From UBA5078 sp051252515 (GTDB taxonomy: Bacteria; Pseudomonadota; Gammaproteobacteria; Pseudomonadales; Pseudohongiellaceae): DNA of 64,000 nucleotides. Of the stretch, positions 44,609 to 53,500 are shown in pieces. Location of the stretch: positions 248,001-312,000 of the forward strand of contig JBPOFS010000004.1 of assembly GCA_051252515.1 (NCBI GenBank). Reading direction: 5' to 3'. Every line of letters starts with the position of its first letter. Within the stretch, counting starts at the first letter, position 1. The translations under genes and the position numbers were made by a program. The notes under the pieces were generated by a model. It did no database searches. It had not been told where the DNA came from and saw nothing but the letters and a program-made list of their open reading frames with translations.

Positions 44609-44640
44609 TCGTCATAGAGCAGCTGCACGGGGTTGGTGCT
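44583..44640. promoter_or_regulatory. Two NtrC-like binding sites upstream of glnK
   Basis: Site 1, 44583-44599, TGCACCATTGTTGTGCA, matches the NtrC consensus TGCACCATTATGGTGCA at 15 of 17 positions. Site 2, 44624-44640, is TGCAC-N6-GGTGC-T with the correct spacing. The centres are 41 bp apart, about 190-240 bp before glnK. I found no convincing sigma-54 promoter (GG-N10-GC) between them and glnK. Confidence 0.7.
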
Positions 44641-44831
44641 TTACTAGGCACCATGGTAAAATTCGCGCGCTATTCAAGTACCATCTCGCCATACACTCTA
44701 CGTCTTGCAGCCTCATTTTGTGAGACTCGTTAAATTGTGAACGTACGGCGAGATTGTGCACCGAAGCGAAGCATGCACGATGCATCACTTCGCTCAAAAC
44801 GCATGCCTATTAACGCTGCTGGAGAAAATCC

Positions 44832-45170
44832 ATGAAACTTATTACCGCAATTATTAAACCTTTTAAATCTGATGATGTAAGGGAATCGCTACAAGAGCTC
44901 GGCATTAACGGCATGACTGTCACAGAAGTTAAGGGTTTTGGACGTCAAAAAGGCCATACAGAGCTGTACCGCGGTGCGGAATATGTCATCGACTTCCTGC
45001 CTAAATCCAAAGTGGAAATTGCTGTTGCTGACGAAATGGTTGATCAAGCCATCGAAGCAATTTGTAAAGCAGCGAACACAGGACAAATCGGGGATGGAAA
45101 AATATTTGTCACTGCTTTGGAACAAACTGTTCGCATCCGTACCGGAGAAACCGGCAACGACGCTTTGTAG
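44832..45170 (+). CDS. glnK: P-II nitrogen regulatory protein GlnK
   Basis: A 112-residue PII protein: T-loop with the uridylylated Tyr51 (TELYRGAEYVIDF), the ATP-binding KSKVEIAVADE and C-terminal GQIGDGKIFV regions. It senses 2-oxoglutarate, ATP and ADP and, when deuridylylated, blocks the ammonium channel encoded 10 bp downstream. The glnK-amtB linkage is the rule, so GlnK is preferred to GlnB. GGAG lies before the ATG. NtrC-like sites upstream predict induction under nitrogen limitation. Confidence 0.97.
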   Translation: MKLITAIIKPFKSDDVRESLQELGINGMTVTEVKGFGRQKGHTELYRGAEYVIDFLPKSKVEIAVADEMVDQAIEAICKAANTGQIGDGKIFVTALEQTVRIRTGETGNDAL

Positions 45171-45180
45171 GGACCAGCAC

Positions 45181-46494
45181 ATGATTACAATAAAAAAATT
45201 GGGCGCCTTAGCTCCTATTACTGCTTTGTTATTTCTCCCCGCGTCGAGCTTCGCAGCCGACGCAACAATTGACGGGGCCAATACCGCATGGATTTTGACA
45301 GCTACGGCCCTAGTTCTGTTTATGACTGTGCCGGGGCTTTCGCTATTTTATGGCGGTTTAGTTCGTAGCAAAAACGTTCTCTCTATTTTAATGCAATGTT
45401 TCTCCATCGCCGCATTAGTCTCTGTCATTTGGCTAGTCGTGGGTTATAGCATTGCATTTGGTCCCGCCGAGAGTGGTTTCTGGGGTGGGCTCGACAAAGT
45501 ATTTTTGAACGGTGTGGTACAAACCTCTGTATGGGGAGACATTCCCGAATCCTTGTTTGTCGCATTCCAAATGACCTTTGCCATCATTACTCCAGCGCTA
45601 ATAGTGGGCGCATTTGCTGAGCGCATTAAGTTCTCGTCAATGCTCCTTTTTAGCGGCCTCTGGGTTGTCTTTGTTTACTTTCCTGTTTGCCATTGGGTGT
45701 GGGCAGAGGAAGGCTGGCTATTCAAGATGGGCTTGATAGATTATGCCGGCGGTACTGTCGTACACGTCACGGCTGGCGTTGCCGCGGTAGTAACCGCAGT
45801 GATGCTAGGCGCTCGCAAAGGCTTTCTCGTAACGCCCATGATGCCGCATAACTTGACGATGACCTTTATCGGTGCCGGAATGCTATGGGTGGGTTGGTTT
45901 GGCTTCAATGCCGGCAGCGCACTTGCCGCCAATGGCAATGCAGGCATGGCACTACTCGTGACCCATCTCTCGGCCTCTGCTGGCGCGCTTACATGGATGT
46001 CTATCGAATGGGTACGTCACGGTAAGCCAAGTGGGCTTGGAGCGGTTACTGGATTGGTGGCAGGGCTTGCGACAATCACGCCAGCGTCTGGCTCTGTTGG
46101 TCCTGCTGGCGCTTTACTGCTTGGGATTATGGGCGGGCTCCTATGCTTTACTGCCACGTATTACCTCAAACAAAAAGTCAAAATCGATGACTCCTTAGAT
46201 GTGTTCCCTGTGCACGGAGTGGGCGGCATCCTCGGAACGCTGCTCGCTGGTATTTTCGTATCACAAGACTTAGGTGTGTTTAGTGGCAACGGCTATGCTG
46301 CAGGGATGGACATGGCATCGCAACTAGGCGTGCAGGTGGTAGGCATTCTGGCCACCGGAGCTTACACCGCTGTACTGACCATTATATTGTTCAAGTTCGT
46401 GGGCGTTGTCACTTCGGGGTACCGTGTGACAGAAGACGAAGAACAAATGGGTTTGGATATTTCCGACCACGACGAAAAAGGCTACTCGATGTAG
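45181..46494 (+). CDS. amtB: Ammonium transporter AmtB
   Basis: The ATG at 45181, with AGGGA upstream, starts a signal-like segment (residues 1-23), then eleven helices. Family motifs: DGANTAWILTATALVLFMTVPGL, seen as TAWILTATALVLFMT, then PGLSLFYGGLVRSKNVLS, and DYAGGTVVHVTAGVAA (a pore His) and FPVHGVGGILGT (the second His). The protein conducts ammonium across the inner membrane and is gated by GlnK. A strong terminator follows. Confidence 0.97.
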   Translation: MITIKKLGALAPITALLFLPASSFAADATIDGANTAWILTATALVLFMTVPGLSLFYGGLVRSKNVLSILMQCFSIAALVSVIWLVVGYSIAFGPAESGFWGGLDKVFLNGVVQTSVWGDIPESLFVAFQMTFAIITPALIVGAFAERIKFSSMLLFSGLWVVFVYFPVCHWVWAEEGWLFKMGLIDYAGGTVVHVTAGVAAVVTAVMLGARKGFLVTPMMPHNLTMTFIGAGMLWVGWFGFNAGSALAANGNAGMALLVTHLSASAGALTWMSIEWVRHGKPSGLGAVTGLVAGLATITPASGSVGPAGALLLGIMGGLLCFTATYYLKQKVKIDDSLDVFPVHGVGGILGTLLAGIFVSQDLGVFSGNGYAAGMDMASQLGVQVVGILATGAYTAVLTIILFKFVGVVTSGYRVTEDEEQMGLDISDHDEKGYSM

Positions 46495-46499
46495 TCAAG

Positions 46500-46539
46500 G
46501 TACTGCGCAGCACGCCAAGTGCTGCGCAGTACATTTTTT
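46500..46539 (+). terminator. Intrinsic terminator of glnK-amtB
   Basis: GTACTGCGCAGCAC (46500-46513), loop GCCAA, GTGCTGCGCAGTAC (46519-46532): a perfect 14-bp stem followed by ATTTTTT (46533-46539). Confidence 0.93.
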
Positions 46540-46607
46540 CGCATACCAAACTGCTCTATACTGCTGTAAAACGTCTCGATACGACTTTACAGATAGAGGA
46601 GTCCTCC

Positions 46608-48710
46608 ATGCCGATAGCGCACTCTAAATCATTCCCTTTCATTGCCCCACTTACGCTTGCCTTGACTCTCGCCGCTTGCAGCACTGACGACCCGCAAAGC
46701 GATGTTGTGCAATCTCTGGCCATAAGCGTGCTTTCCTCCAGACCGGACATGGTCACCGGCGGTGATGCACTAGTGCGTATCGACAGCAGTGGCATTGATC
46801 TTGCCACCGTTCGCGTCATGCTGGATAACAACGATGTTAGCGCCAGCTTTCACAGCACGCCTGACGGGCTCAGCCTGCAAGGTTTAGTTGAGAACTTGTC
46901 TGTCGGTGAAAACACCTTGCAAGCAACAGGAGGCACCGGCAATACCAAATCCCAAACAACTTTAGTCAACCACCCCATTACTGGACCGATGATCTCCGGC
47001 CCTCATATCCAGCCCTTTGTATGCAACACTTTTGCAGAAGGACTTGGTGAGGCACTCGATACGGACTGTACAGCAGAGACTCAGATTACTTATTTCTATC
47101 GCTCCGATGCCGGCGAATTCGAACAGATTAATGATGTTACTGCCGCCTACCCTAGCGACATGGTGCGCACTGAGGTCAATGGCATAAGCGTGCCCTTCAT
47201 CGTGCGCATCGAGTCAGGCACCATCAATCGCTCGATTTATCATTTAGCAGTGCTCGACGACCCCCAACGAACCTATGGAGATTGGGATCCAAGTAACAGC
47301 TGGAACGAACGCCTTTTATTCTCTTTTGGCGGCGGATGTGGAACTCACTACACTCAAGGCTCACGCCCCAGAGACAGCGTGTTAGATGCGGGAGTTCTTG
47401 CTAGCGGGTTTGCTCATATGGTGTCGTCCTTTAACGTAATGGGGCACCAATGTAACGACAACCTATCCGCAGAAACATTGATGATGCTTAAGGAACATTT
47501 CATCGAGAACTATGGGCTACCAGTCTGGACTGTGGGAAGTGGCGCCTCTGGTGGTGCCATCCAACAGTTACTCATTACCCAAAACTATCCAGGACTGTTA
47601 GATGGCTTAATGCCAAGCATGAGTTTCGCGGACTCATTCAGCGTTCGCCCTGGGGTAACAGACTGCCGACTACTCAAACACTATTACGACGCCAACGGCG
47701 ATGCCATGAGCGCAGAACAAAAACTCGCAATCGAGGGTTTCTCAGCGGGCACCTGCGCTGCGTGGGAGCGCTCCTACATAGACGTCATAGTCGCGGACAA
47801 AGGCTGCTCAATAGCACCAGAGCTAGTCTACAACGCCCAAAGCAATCCGACTGGTGCTCGTTGCACAATCTATGACACCAACATCGCCAGTATTGGCCGT
47901 GACCCCGCCAGTGGGTTTGCTTACCAAGCCTTAGATAATGTCGGCATACAATATGGTTTACAGGCATTAACAGCAGGTACTATTTCAATTGACGCTTTCA
48001 TCGACTTAAACACGAATATCGGCGGTTATGATCGCGATGGCAAGGTTGTGGACACCAGAACTCAGGGGCAATTAGAGGGAATCGAAGCAGCCTATAAAAC
48101 CGGGCGCGTCAACCAAGGTGGCGGCGGGCTTGCCAGTGTCCCCATATTGCAGTTCCGTCCTTATCTGGACCCCAATGGCGACATCCATGATCGATTTCGT
48201 GACTTTCAAATTCGTGCACGCTTAAGAAAAGCCAATGGCAATGCCGACAATCAAGTCATGTGGATTTATTCTGGCTCTGGAGTGGGAAACGAAGTGAGTG
48301 CTTTGGCATTAACGACAATGACGCAATGGTTGGATAAACTTACCAATGATGAATCCGATTCGTCGATTCAAGCCAAGATTGCCAACGCCAAACCTGCACA
48401 GGCCGTCGACGCTTGCTGGAATCAAGACGGTGTACGCATTAACGAACCGTTTGAATTCAACTCTAATGGCCCGTGTAACACGCTTTACCCACCTCACAGC
48501 AATCCACGGTTTGCCGCTGGCGCCCCCTTGGCAGACGACGCCATCAAGTGTGCACTGCGCACTCCTTTGCGTGAAGACTACGCCGCAGCAATGGATGATA
48601 TGCAATGGCAGCAATTACTTACTGCGTTTCCTGAAGGGGTATGCGACTACTCTCAAACGGGGCTAGGTCAGACTAAAATTGCAGGGACGTTTCTAAGATT
48701 GCCGCTCTGA
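46608..48710 (+). CDS. DUF6351 family lipoprotein, putative esterase-like
   Basis: A lipoprotein signal with lipobox LAAC (Cys 24), then a 700-residue protein of the DUF6351 family: FICNTF-like CNTFAEGLG, TYFYRSDAGEF, ERLLFSFGGGCGTHY and WTVGSGASGGAIQQLLI. The GSGASGG segment (about 310-316) looks like a nucleophile elbow of an alpha/beta hydrolase, similar to tannase or cyclic esterases. It would be anchored to a membrane and act on large or hydrophobic esters; substrate unknown. Single gene with its own hairpin at the end. Confidence 0.82.
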   Translation: MPIAHSKSFPFIAPLTLALTLAACSTDDPQSDVVQSLAISVLSSRPDMVTGGDALVRIDSSGIDLATVRVMLDNNDVSASFHSTPDGLSLQGLVENLSVGENTLQATGGTGNTKSQTTLVNHPITGPMISGPHIQPFVCNTFAEGLGEALDTDCTAETQITYFYRSDAGEFEQINDVTAAYPSDMVRTEVNGISVPFIVRIESGTINRSIYHLAVLDDPQRTYGDWDPSNSWNERLLFSFGGGCGTHYTQGSRPRDSVLDAGVLASGFAHMVSSFNVMGHQCNDNLSAETLMMLKEHFIENYGLPVWTVGSGASGGAIQQLLITQNYPGLLDGLMPSMSFADSFSVRPGVTDCRLLKHYYDANGDAMSAEQKLAIEGFSAGTCAAWERSYIDVIVADKGCSIAPELVYNAQSNPTGARCTIYDTNIASIGRDPASGFAYQALDNVGIQYGLQALTAGTISIDAFIDLNTNIGGYDRDGKVVDTRTQGQLEGIEAAYKTGRVNQGGGGLASVPILQFRPYLDPNGDIHDRFRDFQIRARLRKANGNADNQVMWIYSGSGVGNEVSALALTTMTQWLDKLTNDESDSSIQAKIANAKPAQAVDACWNQDGVRINEPFEFNSNGPCNTLYPPHSNPRFAAGAPLADDAIKCALRTPLREDYAAAMDDMQWQQLLTAFPEGVCDYSQTGLGQTKIAGTFLRLPL

Positions 48711-48717
48711 CATTAAC

Positions 48718-48751
48718 GGCAGGGATTCGGCATGAATACCGGATCCCTGCC
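48718..48751. terminator. Hairpin between convergent genes
   Basis: GGCAGGGAT (48718-48726) pairs with ATCCCTGCC (48743-48751), with an inner CGG/CCG pair. No T-tract follows on either strand. It separates the DUF6351 gene from the convergent 343-residue gene. Confidence 0.45.
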
Positions 48752-48753
48752 CC

Positions 48754-49785
48754 TTAGAAATCAAAGAAATAAACTTCCAGATTAAACTGAATACGGGGGT
48801 CAGGATTCCAATCGTTGCGACGATCCATTACCAATTGTGGCACTAACTCTAACACCAACCATTCTTCATGGATGGCCTTTCGATACACACTTTGCGCGTA
48901 GTAACTTTCGACTCTCGGGGTAGGCTGACTAACGCCTATCACCCCTGCCTCGTAAGTCAGGGTTTCGCGCTCTCCTAACGTACGATGTAGCGCCACGGTC
49001 TGGGCATATTCAAACTGATTATCTTTGTCTTTAAAGTTGGCTTCTGAGTCAAAGCGCAAAAACATGTCTTCTCGAATGCTGCGGGTGAAAAACAATCGAG
49101 CATCTTGGCCCCAACCTTCGGTGTGATAAAACCAAAACCTATGGTCTACACCGACACCCCATTCCTCTGTCAAATCACGACCATAACGTGTCTTGAACCG
49201 ATAAAAGGGATCAAGTGGAATTCGACCTTTCACACCGACATCGTGAGTAAAGCGAAACCCATCATCACGCTCAGGAAGCTGATAACTAAAGCCACCAGAG
49301 AACTCTTGCGGACGGATATTGCTCAAGCGCTGGTTTTGCAGTGAGTTTTGCTCGCTCTGCTCTGATTCAAAGATTAGCTTCCAGCGCTCAGTTGCACGAG
49401 GCAAATCCACACGGCCACTAATACGAACATTGGAATAATAGGCCCCAGTATCACTAATTTGCTGATTCAACCTTAATCGCAAATAGCTTTCGTTGCTGTG
49501 TTCACCCACTCCATCGCCAGCCAACCAGTCATCTAGGGAACGCCCTACACCCGACACATTACGGGACACACTGTCGCGTCGGCTCTCGAGCCAGCTCCAC
49601 GCACTCGTATCAACAATCGTTTCCATCGAAGGCAGTTCAGGTAGGCGAAGTCGCGAAGTGCTTTGCTCTTCAATTTGATCTTGCGCTAGGCCTTGGTTAG
49701 AGCCGATTAACAAAGCCAATGCGATAGCCTTGCATAAGCGATTAGCGCTAACACCAGTTTTCTCAAATTTTGTGTTGAACAGCAT
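48754..49785 (-). CDS. Probable outer-membrane beta-barrel protein, unknown family
   Basis: A signal peptide (residues 1-34, ending GLAQDQ) is followed by a helical N-terminal stretch (MSxxMETIVDTSAWSWLESRRDSVSRN, recognised by WSWLESRRD) and then many alternating polar/hydrophobic strands (SYLRLRLNQQISD, YYSNVRISGRVDL, FSGGFSYQLPERDDG) ending in a terminal aromatic (VYFFDF). This is the look of an outer-membrane barrel of about 12-14 strands. I recognise no family. It is convergent with DUF6351 and lies next to the BlaI-M56 pair. Confidence 0.7.
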   Translation of the reverse strand: MLFNTKFEKTGVSANRLCKAIALALLIGSNQGLAQDQIEEQSTSRLRLPELPSMETIVDTSAWSWLESRRDSVSRNVSGVGRSLDDWLAGDGVGEHSNESYLRLRLNQQISDTGAYYSNVRISGRVDLPRATERWKLIFESEQSEQNSLQNQRLSNIRPQEFSGGFSYQLPERDDGFRFTHDVGVKGRIPLDPFYRFKTRYGRDLTEEWGVGVDHRFWFYHTEGWGQDARLFFTRSIREDMFLRFDSEANFKDKDNQFEYAQTVALHRTLGERETLTYEAGVIGVSQPTPRVESYYAQSVYRKAIHEEWLVLELVPQLVMDRRNDWNPDPRIQFNLEVYFFDF

Positions 49786-49876
49786 GATTATCCTAATGAC
49801 AGCGGCTGAGGAGTAGAGCGCTGATATTGCTTAGAGTCCCTGAGAGGGCATATCGTTCCGTATAGAGTACAAAATA

Positions 49877-50827
49877 TTAGCTATGACTTACCAGCGTAAT
49901 CACCCATTCCGAGCCATGATGCAATGGGCTGATTAACAAGCTCATCGAAATCAATAAAACGCTGACTATGACCCCTAGCTGCCAAGGGTACAACCTTATA
50001 CGCTGCTGCGCCTTAAGTAGCGCCTTAATTCTAAGCTCAACATCGTGCTCCGCAAACGCCATTGCCCCCACAGGGACACCATGGGAGTGCGCCAATAAAC
50101 GCTTAACTTTCAATAGGGTTTCAGCCACATCTACAAAACCAAACTTTTCCGCGGCGCGAAAATCACAGGCTTGCTCGGTTAACAATTGCAGATCCGACAT
50201 CATGCGCATTGCCCCAACGCGATAGAGGAATACGCTACACAAACGAGCCAACAAAAGCCGCAAATTATCTCGCCGCTCTTGGTGGGCTTTTTCATGTAAA
50301 AGGATGATCGACATATCGGCTTGAGTGCAAGCCTTCTCTAAACCTGCACTGACATAAATCCTTGGGTTCCACCACCCCAGAGTAAAGACTAGCGGAGTCT
50401 CCCCTTGTAATTTTTTGTACACACCGTAGTCCTGCCCAAGATGCTCAAACTGGATACGCAGCTGTCGAGACTTTAATAGTGTGTCGATACAGCGATAGGC
50501 CAAAGACAACACTAACAAGCCGCCTAACACTAAACCTAGCACCGCCAAGCCTGTGCTATGAATAAGGGGCACATGACTCACGCACTCTTGGTGACAATGG
50601 GAGTCAACTAACACATTTTCTAGCTCTGGCATGAATAGCAAGCTTGTACTAGCCAAGCTCATCACAAAGGGGCAAAGCCAATACAGCAATAAAAGCGCAC
50701 TTCCGAACCGAGGGTGCAAGGCTAGTAACAACGGTCTTAACAATGGGTAAACAAAAAGAAAAACAACGCTTAACAACAAGCATAAGCCTAAAAAAATGGC
50801 AGAGAAAGACCCTAATGTACTAATCAC
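49877..50827 (-). CDS. M56-family (BlaR1-type) membrane metalloprotease without C-terminal sensor domain
   Basis: Helices lie at about 11-33, 42-66, 93-112 and 285-305. The zinc protease motif HEKAH (178-182) lies in the cytosolic domain between helices 3 and 4, as in BlaR1. The protein ends about ten residues after helix 4, so the penicillin-binding sensor domain of BlaR1 is absent. Instead, the periplasmic loop after helix 2 carries the cluster DSHCHQECVSH (residues 75-85; two Cys, three His, one Glu, one Asp), which could bind a metal. The start overlaps the BlaI stop (ATGA), so the pair is coupled. It is probably a ligand-activated protease that cleaves BlaI. Confidence 0.88.
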   Translation of the reverse strand: MISTLGSFSAIFLGLCLLLSVVFLFVYPLLRPLLLALHPRFGSALLLLYWLCPFVMSLASTSLLFMPELENVLVDSHCHQECVSHVPLIHSTGLAVLGLVLGGLLVLSLAYRCIDTLLKSRQLRIQFEHLGQDYGVYKKLQGETPLVFTLGWWNPRIYVSAGLEKACTQADMSIILLHEKAHQERRDNLRLLLARLCSVFLYRVGAMRMMSDLQLLTEQACDFRAAEKFGFVDVAETLLKVKRLLAHSHGVPVGAMAFAEHDVELRIKALLKAQQRIRLYPWQLGVIVSVLLISMSLLISPLHHGSEWVITLVSHS

Positions 50828-51243
50828 AGGTCGACCTCCAGCTCTTGTTTTTTCTTATCAATAAGGGCTTCGAGCTCTGCTAGCGAGGTGTCGTCCATTT
50901 GCGCCGCAACATTAACAAAACTACTGAGAATCGTTTCTAAGCGCCCGTCGTGTAATAACTGGATGACGTCTCCCATCATCCTACCTAGCAAATGACTTCG
51001 CGATACAACGGCAAAATAACAATACGCATGCCCCTGCTTATTACGATCGACCAAGCCTTTTCGATACAGTCTTTCGAGGGCCGACTGCACAGTGCTCAAG
51101 GACGTTCGACGCAAACGCGGAATACGTTCGCAAATCGATTTCGCGTCGAGATGAGGACAAGCCCATAGCGCCTCCAACACACCAAGCTCTAGCTCGCCGA
51201 GTGTATTGGGTAGCACATTTGATGAGGAGCGTTTTTTAATCAT
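50824..51243 (-). CDS. BlaI/MecI/CopY-family repressor
   Basis: A 139-residue winged-helix repressor: GELELGVLEALWACPHLDAK, RTSLSTVQSALERLYRKGLVDRNKQG and a dimerising C-terminal helical region. This is the typical order of BlaI. It binds palindromic operators and is cleaved by its partner protease. The partner gene follows with an ATGA overlap. The gene is divergent from the TonB receptor, with 220 bp between them containing palindromes at 51291-51305 and 51394-51415. Confidence 0.93.
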   Translation of the reverse strand: MIKKRSSSNVLPNTLGELELGVLEALWACPHLDAKSICERIPRLRRTSLSTVQSALERLYRKGLVDRNKQGHAYCYFAVVSRSHLLGRMMGDVIQLLHDGRLETILSSFVNVAAQMDDTSLAELEALIDKKKQELEVDL

Positions 51244-51393
51244 TTTTCTCTAAAAACCGACTGCAACGCGGCATTTGGCCGCCATTTATTTTGATTTAAT
51301 ATCAATAACTTAGAGCCTATCAACTGTTACAAGCCTCTTTAAACTCTTGCTTTAATTCGCCTTACTTTACAATGCGCACCGAACAATAATTGC

Positions 51394-51415
51394 CGCTACA
51401 ACAGATTTTGTAGCG
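51394..51415. promoter_or_regulatory. Candidate BlaI-family operator upstream of the TonB receptor
   Basis: CGCTACAA (51394-51401) and TTGTAGCG (51408-51415) form a perfect 8-bp inverted repeat with a 6-nt spacer, 48 bp before the receptor ATG. The half-site TACA...TGTA matches the BlaI/CopY-type core, although the spacing is longer than usual. A second palindrome, TTGAT-TTAAT-ATCAA, lies at 51291-51305 near the blaI start. Confidence 0.55.
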
Positions 51416-51463
51416 CACCAAGATAGCACAGTAAAAACACACGACACACTAGGGAGAGGTTCA

Positions 51464-53500
51464 ATGCGTTCATTAGCAATCGCTATCACTATTTCAGTCA
51501 GTGCCAGCGCCCACAGCGCCGATAATACTGGTAACTCGATTGAGGAGATCACTGTTTTCGGTGACAACAATGTCCTTACGGGCAAACCCTTGACGGCCAC
51601 CGAAGGCGTTGTCCAGAGCGCTCAATTTGCATTGCGGCCAATTACGCGTCCAGCCGAGCTACTCGAATTTGTTCCAGGACTTATAGCGACGCAACATAGT
51701 GGAGAAGGCAAAGGGAATCAATATTTTTTACGGGGTTTCAACTTAGACCACGGGACTGATCTGGCTTTACGAGTCGACGGCCTTCCAGTCAATATGCCCT
51801 CGCACGCACACGGCCAAGGGTATGCCGATTTGAACTTCCTTATCCCCGAACTAATCGATCGCATGGAATATCGAAAAGGCCCCTATTATGCAGAAGTAGG
51901 AGATTTCGGGACAGCCGCTTCCTCCGACTTTAGTTATGTCGACAGTCTTGAAAAGGGGCAAGCGAGTGTTAGCGTTGGCGAGAATGATTACACCCGCGCC
52001 TTTGCTGGTTACACCTTCGATGCACTAGCAGGCGAGCTCACTATTGCCGGAGCCAAGACCCAGTATGACGGGCCCTGGACACTCGATCAGGATCTCGACA
52101 AAACGACAGGCTTTGTAAAATATTTTCAAAACACAGAGCTGGGGCAATGGAGCCTGACAGCCAACAGTTACGAAAACACTTGGAACTCAACGGATCAGAT
52201 CCCACTACGGGCGGTTCAAAGCGGTGACCTTGATCGCTATGCCACTATCGATTCAAGCGACGGGGGTAAAACCCATCGTCACAGCCTAGCATTTGATTGG
52301 CAGCAACAAAACGCCACATCAGCTTGGGCCGTCAATGTTTATGGCATCGACTACGGCTTGGCCTTATTTTCCAATTTCACCTACTTTCTTGATGACCCTG
52401 TGCGCGGGGATCAGTTCGAGCAATCCGAAGAGCGACGCGTGTATGGTTTTCACGCTCAATACAATCGCGCGCTTGAGATAGCCGGTTTCGACTCTACGCT
52501 ATCGCTAGGCCTACAGAATCGCACAGACGACATCGATGTAGGTTTGTACAAAACCACTGCTCGCATTCGCCATTCCACTAGCCGATACGATGACGTTAAA
52601 CAAAGCCTTAATAGCGCTTACGCTTCTTTAGACGTTGCATTAACAGAGCGTGTTCGCAGTGTTGCCGCCCTTCGAAGTGACCATTTCGCTTACGATGTCG
52701 ATGCCAATCTAAATGTCAATTCCGGGGACGGCAATGACTCATTACTAAGCCCCAAATTAAGCCTCATCTACTCCTTAAGCGATGACTCAGAACTATTTCT
52801 TAGTGCGGGCCAAGGATTTCATAGCAACGATGCTCGCGGCACAACTATCACCCAGGACCCTGTCAGTGGCACGCCAGTTCAGGCCGTAGACCCATTGGCC
52901 AAAGCCCGCAGCTACGAGTTGGGCATGCGCAGTGCCGCCATAGCCAACACTCAAGTGGCGATCTCTTTGTTCTCAATGAAACTAGATTCCGAGTTACTGT
53001 ATATCGGTGATGCGGGCACAACAGAAGCCCTAGGGGAAAGCAAAAGGAGAGGGATAGAAATAGGAGCACTTTACGCGCCTACCCCTTGGTTATTAGTCGA
53101 TGCCGACCTTACATTTACAAAGGCAAGGTTACTCAATGCCGGTGCTGATGATCACATTCCAAACTCTGTAGAACACACTGCATCGCTAGGGTTGATTGTC
53201 GACAACATCAATAATTGGAGTGGCGGCTTACGACTTCGCTACCTCGGCGAAGCACCTCTCATCGAGGACAATAGCGTGCAATCGGATTCGACCCTTTTGC
53301 TCAACGCTCAGGCCATCTATCAGTTCTCTTCGGCTTGGTCAGTAGGCGTAGAGGTCATGAATTTGTTAGATAGTCGCGACAATGACATTACCTACTACTA
53401 CGAATCACAGCTTGCAGGCGAGCTGGCCCCACAGGAAGATATACACTTTCACCCGGCCGAACCACGCAGTGTACGTGTGACGCTACAAGCTAGCTTCTAG
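51464..53500 (+). CDS. TonB-dependent receptor linked to the BlaI-M56 pair
   Basis: Signal peptide (residues 1-20), a TonB box-like IEEITVFGD (about 26-34), plug domain (to about 150, with QYFLRGFNLDHGTDLALRVD and MPSHAHGQGYADLNFLIPE) and a 22-strand barrel ending in the Phe-containing VRVTLQASF. The plug carries His-rich HAHGQG, and the last strand region has HFHPAEPRSV. Metal or metal-complex uptake is plausible; the substrate is not known. The gene is divergent from blaI, with a candidate operator 48 bp upstream of the start. The convergent methyltransferase gene overlaps its end by 4 bp. Confidence 0.92.
   Translation: MRSLAIAITISVSASAHSADNTGNSIEEITVFGDNNVLTGKPLTATEGVVQSAQFALRPITRPAELLEFVPGLIATQHSGEGKGNQYFLRGFNLDHGTDLALRVDGLPVNMPSHAHGQGYADLNFLIPELIDRMEYRKGPYYAEVGDFGTAASSDFSYVDSLEKGQASVSVGENDYTRAFAGYTFDALAGELTIAGAKTQYDGPWTLDQDLDKTTGFVKYFQNTELGQWSLTANSYENTWNSTDQIPLRAVQSGDLDRYATIDSSDGGKTHRHSLAFDWQQQNATSAWAVNVYGIDYGLALFSNFTYFLDDPVRGDQFEQSEERRVYGFHAQYNRALEIAGFDSTLSLGLQNRTDDIDVGLYKTTARIRHSTSRYDDVKQSLNSAYASLDVALTERVRSVAALRSDHFAYDVDANLNVNSGDGNDSLLSPKLSLIYSLSDDSELFLSAGQGFHSNDARGTTITQDPVSGTPVQAVDPLAKARSYELGMRSAAIANTQVAISLFSMKLDSELLYIGDAGTTEALGESKRRGIEIGALYAPTPWLLVDADLTFTKARLLNAGADDHIPNSVEHTASLGLIVDNINNWSGGLRLRYLGEAPLIEDNSVQSDSTLLLNAQAIYQFSSAWSVGVEVMNLLDSRDNDITYYYESQLAGELAPQEDIHFHPAEPRSVRVTLQASF

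Noticed and set aside
44655..44668. Possible sigma-54 promoter (GG-N10-GC) before glnK
   Set aside because: Only the GG and GC dinucleotides match; the rest of the consensus is poor and it lies too close to the NtrC-like sites.
44612..44797. Minus-strand open frame upstream of glnK
   Set aside because: It lies across NtrC-like sites and inverted repeats; no ribosome site or coding character.
49877..51243. Beta-lactam resistance regulators (BlaR1/BlaI)
   Set aside because: The protease lacks the penicillin-binding domain and no beta-lactamase gene is adjacent.
51291..51305. FNR site TTGAT-TTAAT-ATCAA near blaI
   Set aside because: The spacer is 5 nt, not the 4 nt required for FNR; treated as a possible BlaI-related palindrome instead.
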